This document shows positions 33,876 to 42,717 of a stretch of 64,000 nt of DNA, piece by piece (the first letter of the stretch is position 1; each line of letters begins with the position of its first letter). Under the pieces are notes generated by a model. That model saw nothing but the letters and a program-made list of their open reading frames with translations, searched no databases and had not been told where the DNA came from. This DNA is from Clostridia bacterium (GTDB taxonomy: Bacteria; Bacillota; Clostridia; Christensenellales; CAG-314), in NCBI GenBank assembly GCA_900769665.1, contig CAAGHL010000060.1:1-64000 (forward strand), in the 5' to 3' direction. Both the position numbers and the translations under genes were made by a program.

Positions 33876-36800
33876 ATGACAAGAGAAAAAAGAACAAGAG
33901 TTATGGCTGTGGCTATCCTTGCCGTAGTAATGGTATGCAGTTGTATATTCGCGGCATTTGCAGACGGCTTTGGTGGAAATACCGCAAATGCGCTGTCCAT
34001 TACGCAAGAAGAAGCTTCGCAATCTTATGTGGACAGCTTGCGCTACGGATACAATGTTACGGCGGGTAAATCGATATACGAAATCGATGCTTTTCAAGAT
34101 GCCGCACCTATATTGAAACCATTTAGCGAAGGTTTGTACAAGTATGTTAACAAGCGTGAGGTTAATACCAAGAGTGATGCAGGAAACTACGAGGCAAATA
34201 ACGCTTTAAGCATTGCTAAACAGTACAGTAGAACATTGAGTGGTGGCATAGAAGCTAATGTAAGGGTAGTCCAAGCCGACCTTAATGCAACATTTGATTT
34301 GAGTAATAGATTTGCAAAGACGTATGATGAGTACTATGCGGTTTATTATCAAGAAATCACACGTAATACCTACGTGATAATGGAATCCGTAGATTTGCGT
34401 GATTACCTCACGGACGAATTCAAGTCCGACATGGCTAAGATTAAGACAGAAACAGATGCTTCCAATTTTATACAAAGATACGGAACTCATTTGTTTACAG
34501 GCTTAAAGTGGGGCGGTATGTTGCAAGTGTCCAACTACCAACAAACACAAAGTAGAACCGAACGTATTTCTACTGACATTGCTTTGTCGGCTAAAATAGG
34601 TAATACAATTGCGGCAAACGGAAGTTTTAGTTTTGCCGAAAACGTGGAAGCGCAAGAAAACTCTAGTAACAAAACCAGTCGTTACAGATGTACCCTATAC
34701 GGAGGAAAAGCTGTTACTTCCGCTACTGTAGACCAAGTGTTCAAATACAATTCTGGGGAACTTAGCGGAAAAGGAAACTATGTATACAAAGAATGGGTTG
34801 ACTCTATCAATGAAAACCAAAATCTTGCAATAATCGGTAGACCAGACAATGCAAGGTATGTGCCCGTGTGGGATTTATTGCCGGACGGAACAGAGTATTT
34901 GGCGGCTAAAAGATGTTTGCGCAACGCCTATACTACTCTTTGTGGAGATCAATATGATGAGTTTTTGAAAAAGTATCCTACCACAAGCCGCGAAATAGGT
35001 GAATCCGGTGTTGAAACAGGCGTCGGAACAATTGACGGATACACAATGACATATGCCGGCAATACATCTTACAATCAATTGAGTAAAAGCGCGACAGAAT
35101 GCTCTGTTTACCGCGGCTCGACAATATCAATGAATTGTACCACTGATACCATACCTGCCGGTATGAAAAATTGGAAGGTGGAAGGCAATCCCGATTGGGT
35201 GGAAGTTGTTGACTCAGTATCGGGCATATTCCGCATAAAAGGTAATGCTATAGCCGGACGTACATTTAATTTACAATTGTACAGTGGTGATACATTAGCA
35301 AAAGACCTCGGTGAAATTTTTGTTGTAAAATCCGCTAGTTTCTCAGGCGGTGAAGGTACTGAAGAAAGCCCATATATATTGTCTACAAAAGAGGATTTGT
35401 TAACTTTGTCTGCGGACAGCAGTTTGTGGGAAAAATCTTATCGACTTTCAACGGATATTGATTTGGAAAACACAAGTTGGTCGCCGTTAGGTGTTAGTGA
35501 CAACCTATTTGGCGGTACGTTTGACGGCAATCATTGTACAATTTCCAATGTCAAGATAAATTCACCTCGAGATAAAGCTGTTGGATTGTTTGGGTACATC
35601 GACAAGAATGCAACGATAAAAGACTTGTTTGTCAACAACGTTACTATCGGATACGAAGATAAGCAAATGTTGGAGTCTGACGTATCTTATGCGGGCGGAT
35701 TGGTTGGCAATAGCAAAGGTACATTGGAAAACTGCCTTGTGGACAACTTGTGTATAAATGCTCGTTGTGTAATCTCAAACTCGCAAAACAATCTTTCCGT
35801 GGGCGGCTTGGTAGGAACAGCAAGCGGTACTATCAAACAATGTGGAGTAAGAAATTGTGCCATTATTTCCGGATATTTGATGGATGAATTGGTTGGCGAC
35901 CCTAATGCAGATGCTAATAAAGTAAAGGATTCTATAAATGAATTTGGAAAAAATCCTAAAACAGCAATTGTGTATGTAGGTGGATTTATAGGCGAAGCAT
36001 CAGATTGTAAAATTTCCAACTGCTATGTGAATAGCGTTGCAAAATTGTCTTCTCAAGCTGCTACGTATACAACAACGGTAAGTGTTGGCGGCTTGTGTGG
36101 ATATGTAGGAACGTCAACTAAAGTTGATACTTCAGTCGTTGGGGAGATTACTAAATTTCTTTCCTCTGTAGTTTCAAATAATTCAAGAAAATGTAAATCT
36201 TCTTTTGTGGGAGATAAAACAAATACACTCGAAAAAGATGCCGTACCTACTTTTAGTAAGTGTTATGCTCAAAAGGTCGATGGTATCGAATCCGGTGTTG
36301 ACAGCGGATGTACCGTACTGGGAGAAATTACATGGTCGGCAGTTGTAAATGAAAATGGTTTGAGCAAAACCATTTGGTGTGCAGAAAAAGGAACTCAATT
36401 CCCGATTTTGATTAAACAAGAAATAGGGACTGAAGCCTTGAGCTATGACGTTTCAAAAGCAAAAACCGAATTTTATTATGGTGAAAGTTTTGATATCGCC
36501 GGCGTGTCGGTTAGCGGAACGTATCGTAGCAGTGGAGAAGAAATCCAACTTGATGTGTTCTCTTATGATAGTTCTGCTTACAATCCAATGCAGGAGGGTA
36601 CATACAAAATCAAAATTTATGCAATGGGCAAAGAAACGGCGTATGAAGTCGTTGTACGCAAAATTAAGGTTGTAAACATCAAAGTGGAAGCAATAGACCC
36701 GTCCAAGACGTACTATGTGGACGAAACAATTGACGTAAACGACTACAAAGTTAGTTACGTGTTGGAAGACGGATCGCTGCTCGACCCTACTGCCGAAAAA

Positions 36801-38549
36801 TTGTCGTATGTGCAATATCCTACAGGTAAGATTGTAGCCGACAATACTCGTTATACATATGCGCTTGGTGACAACGAAATCATATTCAACTGCGGTAGCA
36901 TGAGCGCAAGTACGATAGTGGAAGGTATAGAAAAAGTTGTATCGAGTATCCGCATTGGCAAAAATCCCAAGAAAATGAGCTACATTGCTGGTGAAACGTT
37001 CAACCGTGAGGAAATGGAAGTAATCGCCAACTATACCGACGGAACAAGCGAAATTGTGGACGACAAGGAATTGGAAATAATCGGTGAAAGAATTTCCGAA
37101 GGTGAAAACGAAGTCATCATTTCGTACGGCGCATACAAGACTGCAGCTGTAGTAGTGCAAGGCGAGCCTGCACCGAGCGAAACTTATATTGTTAAGTTTG
37201 TTGACTATGACGGAAGTTTGATTTCCGAAAAAACCTATACAAGTGGCTCTTCAGTGAATGTGCCATCCAATCCTACAAGAAGTAGTGACAATACGTACAA
37301 ATATACATTTAGCGGTTGGTCGCCTAATGTGGCGACGACATGTACGGCAAACGCTACGTACACAGCGCAATACACGCAAACGTACATGGAGTATACCATT
37401 GTATTTGTGGGCGAAGACGGCAGAGAAATTGCTCGAAACACGTACCACTATGGTGATACCGTTACAGCACCGGAATTGCCCGACAAAACAATTGGCGGAG
37501 TAAAGTATGTCGGTAGTTGGGATAGCGATTTTGTTGCTATATGTAACGGAAACAAGACTTACACGGCAAAGTATACCAAGAGTGGTTCGGACGTCGGAGA
37601 TGGTGAGTACGCGATAGTATTTAAGTACGATGACGGCACGATTATCGAAACTCAACATCACAACTTTGGCGAAGATGTTGTTGCACCTATCAATGTGACA
37701 AAAGCATCCGACAATGTGTATAGTTACAAGTTTGTCGGTTGGGATAAGACTGTCAAAAACGTATGTATAGCCAATGCGGAATACATTGCAGTGTTTGAGA
37801 AAATCTACATTGAGTATACGATTAAGTTCGTAGATTCGGACGGAACGATAATTTCGTCCAATACATACCACTATGGCGATACCGTGACCGCACCTAAATT
37901 GCCCGACAAAACAATTGACGGCGTAAAATACGTCGGAAGTTGGGGTAGTGATTTTGTTGCTATATGTAACGGAAACAAGACCTATACTGCACAATATACA
38001 AAGAACGGTTCCGATAGTGGTTCTGGTGAGTATACGGTAGTGTTTAAGTATGATGACGGAACTATTATCGAAAGTCAACATCACGATTTCGGTGATGACG
38101 TCGTAGCGCCTACCAATGTAACAAAAGAATCTGATAAAGTGTACAGCTACAAATTTGTCGGTTGGGATAAGACTGTCAAAAACGTGTGCATAGCCAATGC
38201 AGAATACATTGCAGTATTTGAAAAGGTGTATATCGAATATACAGTCGAATTTGTAAACTATGACGGGACTGTTATTTCGTCCAAAACATATCATTACGGT
38301 GACGAACTGATTTTGCCTGAAGAGCCGACACGCGAAGATACTAAAAACACCGCCTACAAGTTTGTCGGTTGGGGAACTGTGCGTAGTTTGGTTGTGGACG
38401 ACGTAACTTATACTGCTCAATATACAGAGTCGCCTATTGCCGAAAAAGGCGTAATGACAATAAAAACTTGGCTGTTTGTTGTAATTATCCTTGCCCTTGC
38501 AATATCCTTTATATGGGCATTGGTTTATACAATCAAGTGGGGATTATGA
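33876..38549 (+). CDS. Giant MACPF-domain surface protein
   Basis: A 1557-residue exported protein. The signal segment is at 8-32. A MACPF (perforin-like) domain spans about 45-350, with the signature YGTHLFTGLKWGG (Y202-G-T-H). A GLUG-like beta-solenoid follows (GGTFDGNHCTISNVKI, AGGLVGNSKGTLENC, VGGLVGTASGTIKQC; about 490-800). Then come bacterial Ig-like repeats (about 860-1090) and five InlB B-type repeats (VKFVDYDGSLISEKTY..., about 1100-1500). A single C-terminal membrane helix ends the chain (MTIKTWLFVVIILALAISF region). MACPF proteins form pores in membranes or act as adhesins. RBS AGGAG at 33863. The stop overlaps the next gene (ATGA). By eye the base composition is more AT-rich than the neighbouring glycan genes. 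Confidence 0.87.
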   Translation: MTREKRTRVMAVAILAVVMVCSCIFAAFADGFGGNTANALSITQEEASQSYVDSLRYGYNVTAGKSIYEIDAFQDAAPILKPFSEGLYKYVNKREVNTKSDAGNYEANNALSIAKQYSRTLSGGIEANVRVVQADLNATFDLSNRFAKTYDEYYAVYYQEITRNTYVIMESVDLRDYLTDEFKSDMAKIKTETDASNFIQRYGTHLFTGLKWGGMLQVSNYQQTQSRTERISTDIALSAKIGNTIAANGSFSFAENVEAQENSSNKTSRYRCTLYGGKAVTSATVDQVFKYNSGELSGKGNYVYKEWVDSINENQNLAIIGRPDNARYVPVWDLLPDGTEYLAAKRCLRNAYTTLCGDQYDEFLKKYPTTSREIGESGVETGVGTIDGYTMTYAGNTSYNQLSKSATECSVYRGSTISMNCTTDTIPAGMKNWKVEGNPDWVEVVDSVSGIFRIKGNAIAGRTFNLQLYSGDTLAKDLGEIFVVKSASFSGGEGTEESPYILSTKEDLLTLSADSSLWEKSYRLSTDIDLENTSWSPLGVSDNLFGGTFDGNHCTISNVKINSPRDKAVGLFGYIDKNATIKDLFVNNVTIGYEDKQMLESDVSYAGGLVGNSKGTLENCLVDNLCINARCVISNSQNNLSVGGLVGTASGTIKQCGVRNCAIISGYLMDELVGDPNADANKVKDSINEFGKNPKTAIVYVGGFIGEASDCKISNCYVNSVAKLSSQAATYTTTVSVGGLCGYVGTSTKVDTSVVGEITKFLSSVVSNNSRKCKSSFVGDKTNTLEKDAVPTFSKCYAQKVDGIESGVDSGCTVLGEITWSAVVNENGLSKTIWCAEKGTQFPILIKQEIGTEALSYDVSKAKTEFYYGESFDIAGVSVSGTYRSSGEEIQLDVFSYDSSAYNPMQEGTYKIKIYAMGKETAYEVVVRKIKVVNIKVEAIDPSKTYYVDETIDVNDYKVSYVLEDGSLLDPTAEKLSYVQYPTGKIVADNTRYTYALGDNEIIFNCGSMSASTIVEGIEKVVSSIRIGKNPKKMSYIAGETFNREEMEVIANYTDGTSEIVDDKELEIIGERISEGENEVIISYGAYKTAAVVVQGEPAPSETYIVKFVDYDGSLISEKTYTSGSSVNVPSNPTRSSDNTYKYTFSGWSPNVATTCTANATYTAQYTQTYMEYTIVFVGEDGREIARNTYHYGDTVTAPELPDKTIGGVKYVGSWDSDFVAICNGNKTYTAKYTKSGSDVGDGEYAIVFKYDDGTIIETQHHNFGEDVVAPINVTKASDNVYSYKFVGWDKTVKNVCIANAEYIAVFEKIYIEYTIKFVDSDGTIISSNTYHYGDTVTAPKLPDKTIDGVKYVGSWGSDFVAICNGNKTYTAQYTKNGSDSGSGEYTVVFKYDDGTIIESQHHDFGDDVVAPTNVTKESDKVYSYKFVGWDKTVKNVCIANAEYIAVFEKVYIEYTVEFVNYDGTVISSKTYHYGDELILPEEPTREDTKNTAYKFVGWGTVRSLVVDDVTYTAQYTESPIAEKGVMTIKTWLFVVIILALAISFIWALVYTIKWGL

Positions 38550-40882
38550 GAACAGTATCTATTCTATTAAGTTGTATTTTGACAGCTTTGCTTGTGTTGG
38601 CTGCGTTTGTTCCCGTCGTCGCATTTAGTGACGACGGTGAGCAAACTTCGTCCGATCAACCGCTTACAAACGACGACATAAACATCTATTTCTATCCGTT
38701 GCATACTGACAGCAAAGGAAATTTGGTGCAAAGCGATGCGGAGGGCGACAGCTATATTATTACTGTCGGTGATGTCGAAATACTTGTTGACGGCGGCTCG
38801 GACGTTAATGCGGCAACGGCAATCATGAGCCAAATGAAGAAGTTTGTTAGCACGGACAAACACTGGGACTACATCATTGTCACGCATGCGGACTCGGATC
38901 ATATAGGGGCGTTTACGGGCAAAAATGGTGGTATATTCAGTTTGTTTTCCGACGAACAAGAAGATGAAAAACTATCACTTGGTACGTTAATCGACTTTGA
39001 CATCGAACAAGACGAAACGGCGAAGGCAACATATCCACAGTATAACAGCTTATTTTCGACCATTGTTTGTGATAAATACCGACAGTTTCGAGATTCGACC
39101 GTGAGAAACAAAAAAGCAACGTATTATACAGCTTCTCAATGTTGTTGGAAGCAACGCGGTGTCGAACGGTCAAAGTGCAAAAATGCAACGGACTATTTCC
39201 CTCTGTCGGACAAGGTTGCTTTGCGTATATTGTACAACAAATACAATGACAACAAGTTCAATCCCAACACCGATGTTAGCTCAGGTGATAAAAACAACTT
39301 GAGCGTTTGCTTTACGCTGGAGTATACCAAGGATAACGGCGTAGTGGAACAATTTTTGTTTACAGGTGACTTGGAAGAGTACGACAGCACAAAGGGGTAC
39401 AGTCAGATATTCGGTGAAACGGAACTTGTCAAAAACAATCCCCAACTTGCAGGCGGCAAGATAAGTGCTATGGCAAACAAAGAGTACGGCAATGGTGTGA
39501 TTTTTTACAAGGCAGGACACCACGGCAGTAGAACATCGTCGTCGGAATCGTTTGTCGATGTTATTCGCCCGAGATACGTTGTTATCCCTGCAGTTGCCGG
39601 TAACAATTCGTACAAACACGAGCCAAATTCCGACGAGTCGTTTCCTTCATCGGCGGTAATGAAAAACTTGTTTAAGTATACCGATTATATCTACATACCT
39701 GCCGTGGCGGAATACGACAGCAACGGAAACAAAACCAAAACAAACGATTACTATGGGTACATTACCATAGGTTATTCGGGCGAAGAGTTGAACGTACTTA
39801 CGTCAAACAATTGCGATGCGAACAATAAGCCGAGTTTGATACAGGATACCGAATGGTTTTCCGAGTACCGTGAGGCGGCGTTGAATACGTTTGTGTTTGA
39901 CGGGTACAAATCCGAAACGGAAGCAATACTCGGCGACTGCACGTTGGTTAAGCTCGGGCACGTCGAGATACTGATCGATTGTGGCAACTGGGCAATGAAC
40001 GGCGTTAGTGACGACAACACAATACTCATTGACAAAGTGAAGAAGTACTGCGTTGACGGCGTATTGGAGTACGTTGTGATTACATCTCCGTATCGAAATG
40101 CTCTGTCGGGCATGGTGGATTACGTTGACGGAAATTCCAATGTTTTGCGGAAAGGAATTTTTAGCGAATTTAAGGTGGAAAACCTAATTGACTACGGAAA
40201 AGGCAACTACATTTCAAAACTGGGAAGTTTGCCTAAGTACGAAAAGTACACGAGTGACAAAGCAAATGTGGTTGACGAGGCGCATTACTACTCGGCGCAA
40301 AAATATTGCAAAACAACGCCTAAGACGTTGAATGTGGCTCCGAATTTGGATTTGACTATCCTTGCTAATCCCAATTGCGGCGACAATGACGAAGGAGCAG
40401 TGTCGTTGACGGTGGAATACTTCGGCAAAAAGCTTTTGTTTGTGGGTGGAAGGATAACAGAGGAAGGCGAAACGGCAATTGCTAGATACAACGACTTAAA
40501 CAATGTCGTGTTTTACAGGGTAAACGATTACGGATTTGAACTCTGCGCTTCGCAAACGCTACTCAATGCAATCAATAGCGGTAGCGATAAGCTGTTTATC
40601 GTCGTAAACTCGATCGCCAACGGAGAGTACTCGGGCAAACAAATTGTAACAAACAATTTTTGCAGTAGAATTATCAACAAAACGCCATATTGCTATGTAA
40701 CGACAGAACAAAAAACAGTTGGCGGACGTAAACAATACAGCGAGATATGCGGCGATATTTGCTTTTCTATTACAAATAAGGCAAATAAGCTGAGCTATTC
40801 GCTTGTTGGTAGTCGTAGTAATGTTATTCTATCTGAAAGTCAATACTTTAGAAATCTCAACCCGTTTGGGCGTTTTAATTAG
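38546..40882 (+). CDS. Secreted protein with two metallo-beta-lactamase folds, ComEC-like
   Basis: A 778-residue exported protein (signal MRTVSILLSCILTALLVLAAF...). The first MBL domain keeps the metal site THADSDHIG (H114, D116, D118, H119), LFTGDLEE and the ComEC-type AGHHGSRTSS. The second half repeats the fold (LVKLGHVEILIDCGNW; VVITSPYRNALSG; LLFVGGRITEEGE), but HxDxDH has become SPYRNA, so the second site cannot bind metal in the usual way. ComEC-type MBL domains cut DNA or act as phosphodiesterases. The start at 38546 overlaps the MACPF stop, so translation is coupled. An in-frame ATG at 38468 would lie inside the MACPF gene and lacks a ribosome site. Confidence 0.8.
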   Translation: MRTVSILLSCILTALLVLAAFVPVVAFSDDGEQTSSDQPLTNDDINIYFYPLHTDSKGNLVQSDAEGDSYIITVGDVEILVDGGSDVNAATAIMSQMKKFVSTDKHWDYIIVTHADSDHIGAFTGKNGGIFSLFSDEQEDEKLSLGTLIDFDIEQDETAKATYPQYNSLFSTIVCDKYRQFRDSTVRNKKATYYTASQCCWKQRGVERSKCKNATDYFPLSDKVALRILYNKYNDNKFNPNTDVSSGDKNNLSVCFTLEYTKDNGVVEQFLFTGDLEEYDSTKGYSQIFGETELVKNNPQLAGGKISAMANKEYGNGVIFYKAGHHGSRTSSSESFVDVIRPRYVVIPAVAGNNSYKHEPNSDESFPSSAVMKNLFKYTDYIYIPAVAEYDSNGNKTKTNDYYGYITIGYSGEELNVLTSNNCDANNKPSLIQDTEWFSEYREAALNTFVFDGYKSETEAILGDCTLVKLGHVEILIDCGNWAMNGVSDDNTILIDKVKKYCVDGVLEYVVITSPYRNALSGMVDYVDGNSNVLRKGIFSEFKVENLIDYGKGNYISKLGSLPKYEKYTSDKANVVDEAHYYSAQKYCKTTPKTLNVAPNLDLTILANPNCGDNDEGAVSLTVEYFGKKLLFVGGRITEEGETAIARYNDLNNVVFYRVNDYGFELCASQTLLNAINSGSDKLFIVVNSIANGEYSGKQIVTNNFCSRIINKTPYCYVTTEQKTVGGRKQYSEICGDICFSITNKANKLSYSLVGSRSNVILSESQYFRNLNPFGRFN

Positions 40883-40985
40883 TGATGTGGGCGAAAGGAA
40901 CGGTTGGTTTAGCGTTTGAAGCATATTTTTAGCCTAAATCCGCTAAAAAAGTGCAAAAAAATGTAAAAAAAATTCAAAATGGGTA

Positions 40986-41014
40986 TTGACATTCGGTAAT
41001 ACGGGTGTTATACT
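40986..41014 (+). promoter_or_regulatory. Promoter of the riboswitch transcript
   Basis: TTGACA (40986-40991), 17 nt, TATACT (41009-41014). The predicted start at about 41021 coincides with the first base of the aptamer P1 stem. Confidence 0.8.
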
Positions 41015-41020
41015 AGTCAT

Positions 41021-41088
41021 GGTTTATATAGGTTTGGAAAAATGGTAACAAACGTTTCTACCAACTACCTCACAGTTGACTATAGACC
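41021..41088 (+). ncRNA. Purine-type riboswitch aptamer, guanine-like variant
   Basis: P1 is GGTTTAT (41021-41027) with ATAGACC (41082-41088). P2 is GTTTG/CAAAC (41032-41036/41049-41053), with loop AAAATGG. The J2/3 sequence GTTTCTACC (41054-41062) is the family hallmark. P3 is AACT/AGTT with CC in its loop for kissing with the GG of L2. J3/1 reads GACTAT, and the C at 41080 sits at the ligand-pairing position, which in this family specifies guanine. P2 has a mismatch and bulge and P3 is only 4 bp, so this is a divergent member. No gene follows the downstream terminator. Confidence 0.65.
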
Positions 41089-41141
41089 CCCTCCATGCCT
41101 TAGTTGATTTCATACCGAATCAAACTCCATAAAAAAGGAAG

Positions 41142-41172
41142 AACCGACGCTCCATCCGTCGGTTTTTCTTTT
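41142..41172 (+). terminator. Intrinsic terminator after the riboswitch
   Basis: AACCGACG (41142-41149) and CGTCGGTT (41157-41164) with a 7-nt loop, followed by TTTCTTTT. It lies 54 nt after the aptamer, the usual distance for an expression platform. Confidence 0.85.
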
Positions 41173-41397
41173 GCCTCGGGTTGCCCTTTGCCGCCCCATG
41201 GGAAATGCCCTTTTGCGACACCGACGTTAGTAAAATTAGCGGCAGTAGAAGTGCAAACCCCACTCGCTGGTATACTTCGGCGCGCTTTTGCACAAAATCT
41301 ACAAAAAATATTCAATATGCCACCAAAAAGCTTGACAAATATTTTGCGAAGGCGTATCATATATTAGCACTGTGAGAGCGGTGCGCATATTTTATAT

Positions 41398-41474
41398 CGC
41401 GGGGTAGAGCAGTCTGGTAGCTCATCGGGCTCATAACCCGAAGGTCGTTGGTTCAAATCCTTCCCCCGCAACCA
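41398..41474 (+). tRNA. Initiator tRNA-fMet (CAT)
   Basis: A 77-nt tRNA with encoded CCA. The anticodon loop is CTCATAA. Initiator marks are the C1-A72 mismatch at the acceptor end and three G-C pairs at the base of the anticodon stem (GGG/CCC). The D stem is GAGC/GCTC and the T loop TTCAAAT. The T stem is GTTGG/CCTTC, giving two adjacent U-U mismatches at 50-64 and 51-63, unusual for this tRNA. Confidence 0.93.
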
Positions 41475-41480
41475 TTAAAG

Positions 41481-41505
41481 AAGCAGTCTTCGGACTGCTT
41501 TTTTT
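41481..41505 (+). terminator. Intrinsic terminator of tRNA-fMet
   Basis: AAGCAGTC-TTCG-GACTGCTT (41481-41500) is a perfect 8-bp UUCG-loop hairpin followed by five T. Confidence 0.9.
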
Positions 41506-41523
41506 ATATCTATTCGGGTTATG

Positions 41524-41571
41524 CTTTGCCGCAAGGCAAAGGTTGCTCCTGAGCAACAGCCCGATCGGGCT
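41524..41571. repeat. Three tandem perfect palindromes between tRNA copies
   Basis: CTTTGCC-gcaa-GGCAAAG (41524-41541), GTTGCTC-ct-GAGCAAC (41542-41557) and AGCCCGATCGGGCT (41558-41571) abut with no gap. Confidence 0.65.
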
Positions 41572-41675
41572 CCTAGTTGAGCCTTGGCGAAACCAACGTA
41601 GTTATAACCCGAAGGTCGTTGGTTCAAATCCTTCCCCCGCAACCATTCGCGCGGCTCGTTAGGAGTCGCAAAAAT

Positions 41676-41705
41676 AAGGAACGCAAAAACGGCGTTCTTT
41701 TTTTT
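41676..41705 (+). terminator. Intrinsic terminator after the tRNA-half duplicate
   Basis: AAGGAACGC (41676-41684) pairs with GCGTTCTTT (41692-41700), followed by a T run. Confidence 0.75.
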
Positions 41706-41892
41706 GCTTTCATTACTTCGCGCGCTAAGGTTTCGGGAGTGCGGATGAACAACATATGTAGCGCTCCGCAACAAAATTTGGCATACGTATTGAATTTTTT
41801 ATTACAACTTTTGAAGTTTTTATTTACAATTACACACGCAAAAATAGTCTGTGATGCCTACAAAAAACTTGAAATAACTCAGTTTTCACCTA

Positions 41893-41921
41893 TTGACAAA
41901 TCAAAAATTTTATGATAGATT
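41893..41921 (+). promoter_or_regulatory. Promoter of the two-component operon
   Basis: TTGACA (41893-41898), 17 nt, TAGATT (41916-41921). A TACGTA element lies upstream at 41784-41789. Confidence 0.55.
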
Positions 41922-42005
41922 TACTTTTGATTTTCAATGGAAGCGGTTTTGATGCGAAAAACGCATACTATTTATTGTTAAATGTGATAGAAAGAGAGGC
42001 AAAAA

Positions 42006-42716
42006 ATGAGAAATATTGCCATAGTAGAGGACGACAAAAATTCTTCCAAACTCCTTAGCGAGTATTTGGATAAATTTTCAAAAGATCACGATTGCAAATT
42101 TACGACTTCGACTTTTTTTACTGCCGGTGACTACATCGAAAACTGTCGTTCAGGTTTCGATATTGTCTTTATGGACATCGAATTACCTGACGGCAACGGC
42201 ATGGAATCTGTCCGTCGCATACGTGAATTAGGCGTGGAATCGCTTGTGATTTTCGTGACTAACCTTGCCAAGTATGCTGTTCAGGGCTACGAGGTTAAAG
42301 CTTTTGACTTTATCGTCAAACCTGTCAATTACTACAATTTCGAGCTGAAACTTTTAAGCGCATTGGAGTGTCTCGACAAAAACGGCGACAAGGAGTTTTG
42401 GGTAAAAACAAAAGAAGGAAAAGTGATTTTGCGTGGTTCCGATATTACTTACGTTGAAGTTTTGCGGCACTATTTGACCTATCATACAAAAAACGGAGAT
42501 TATTCCGTATTAGGATCAATCGGCGAAGCTGCGGAACTTTTGAAGGAATGTAGATCTTTTGTCTTTTGTAATAGGTGTTACTTGGTTAATCTCCGTTATG
42601 TTACGCAGATTAAAAAGTCGACTGTGACCGTAGCGGGGCAGGAGTTGCAAATTTCCAGACAAAAGAGAGCAAATTTTTTGAAAGAACTCAACGATTACTT
42701 CGGCGGAGGAAAATAG
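42006..42716 (+). CDS. LytTR-family response regulator
   Basis: A 236-residue regulator: receiver domain (acidic pocket E8-D9-D10, phospho-acceptor D57 in FMDIELPDG, K of FIVKPV) and a C-terminal LytTR DNA-binding domain (about 130-235; YVEVLRHYLTYHT, FVFCNRCYLVNLRYVTQIKK). LytTR regulators bind direct repeats and often control surface, competence or bacteriocin genes. RBS AAGAGAGG. The histidine kinase gene follows one base later. Confidence 0.92.
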   Translation: MRNIAIVEDDKNSSKLLSEYLDKFSKDHDCKFTTSTFFTAGDYIENCRSGFDIVFMDIELPDGNGMESVRRIRELGVESLVIFVTNLAKYAVQGYEVKAFDFIVKPVNYYNFELKLLSALECLDKNGDKEFWVKTKEGKVILRGSDITYVEVLRHYLTYHTKNGDYSVLGSIGEAAELLKECRSFVFCNRCYLVNLRYVTQIKKSTVTVAGQELQISRQKRANFLKELNDYFGGGK

Positions 42717-42717
42717 T

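Larger units (their letters stand above)
41433..41647. repeat. 44-bp direct repeat of the tRNA-fMet 3' half
   Basis: Bases 41433-41476 (from the anticodon to just past CCA) are repeated exactly at 41604-41647. Duplication of a tRNA 3' end is the mark of site-specific integration, but only 127 bp separates the copies, so any element has gone or this is a scar. The second copy is followed by its own terminator. Confidence 0.8.

Noticed and set aside
37251..38420. A 389-residue minus-strand frame opposite the MACPF gene's C-terminal repeats
   Set aside because: Lies entirely within the InlB-type repeat coding region of the plus strand and mirrors its repeats; no ribosome site or domain.
41104..41367. 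Open frame after the riboswitch terminator that could be the regulated gene
   Set aside because: It starts before the terminator and runs through it, has no ribosome site, and has no gene-like composition.
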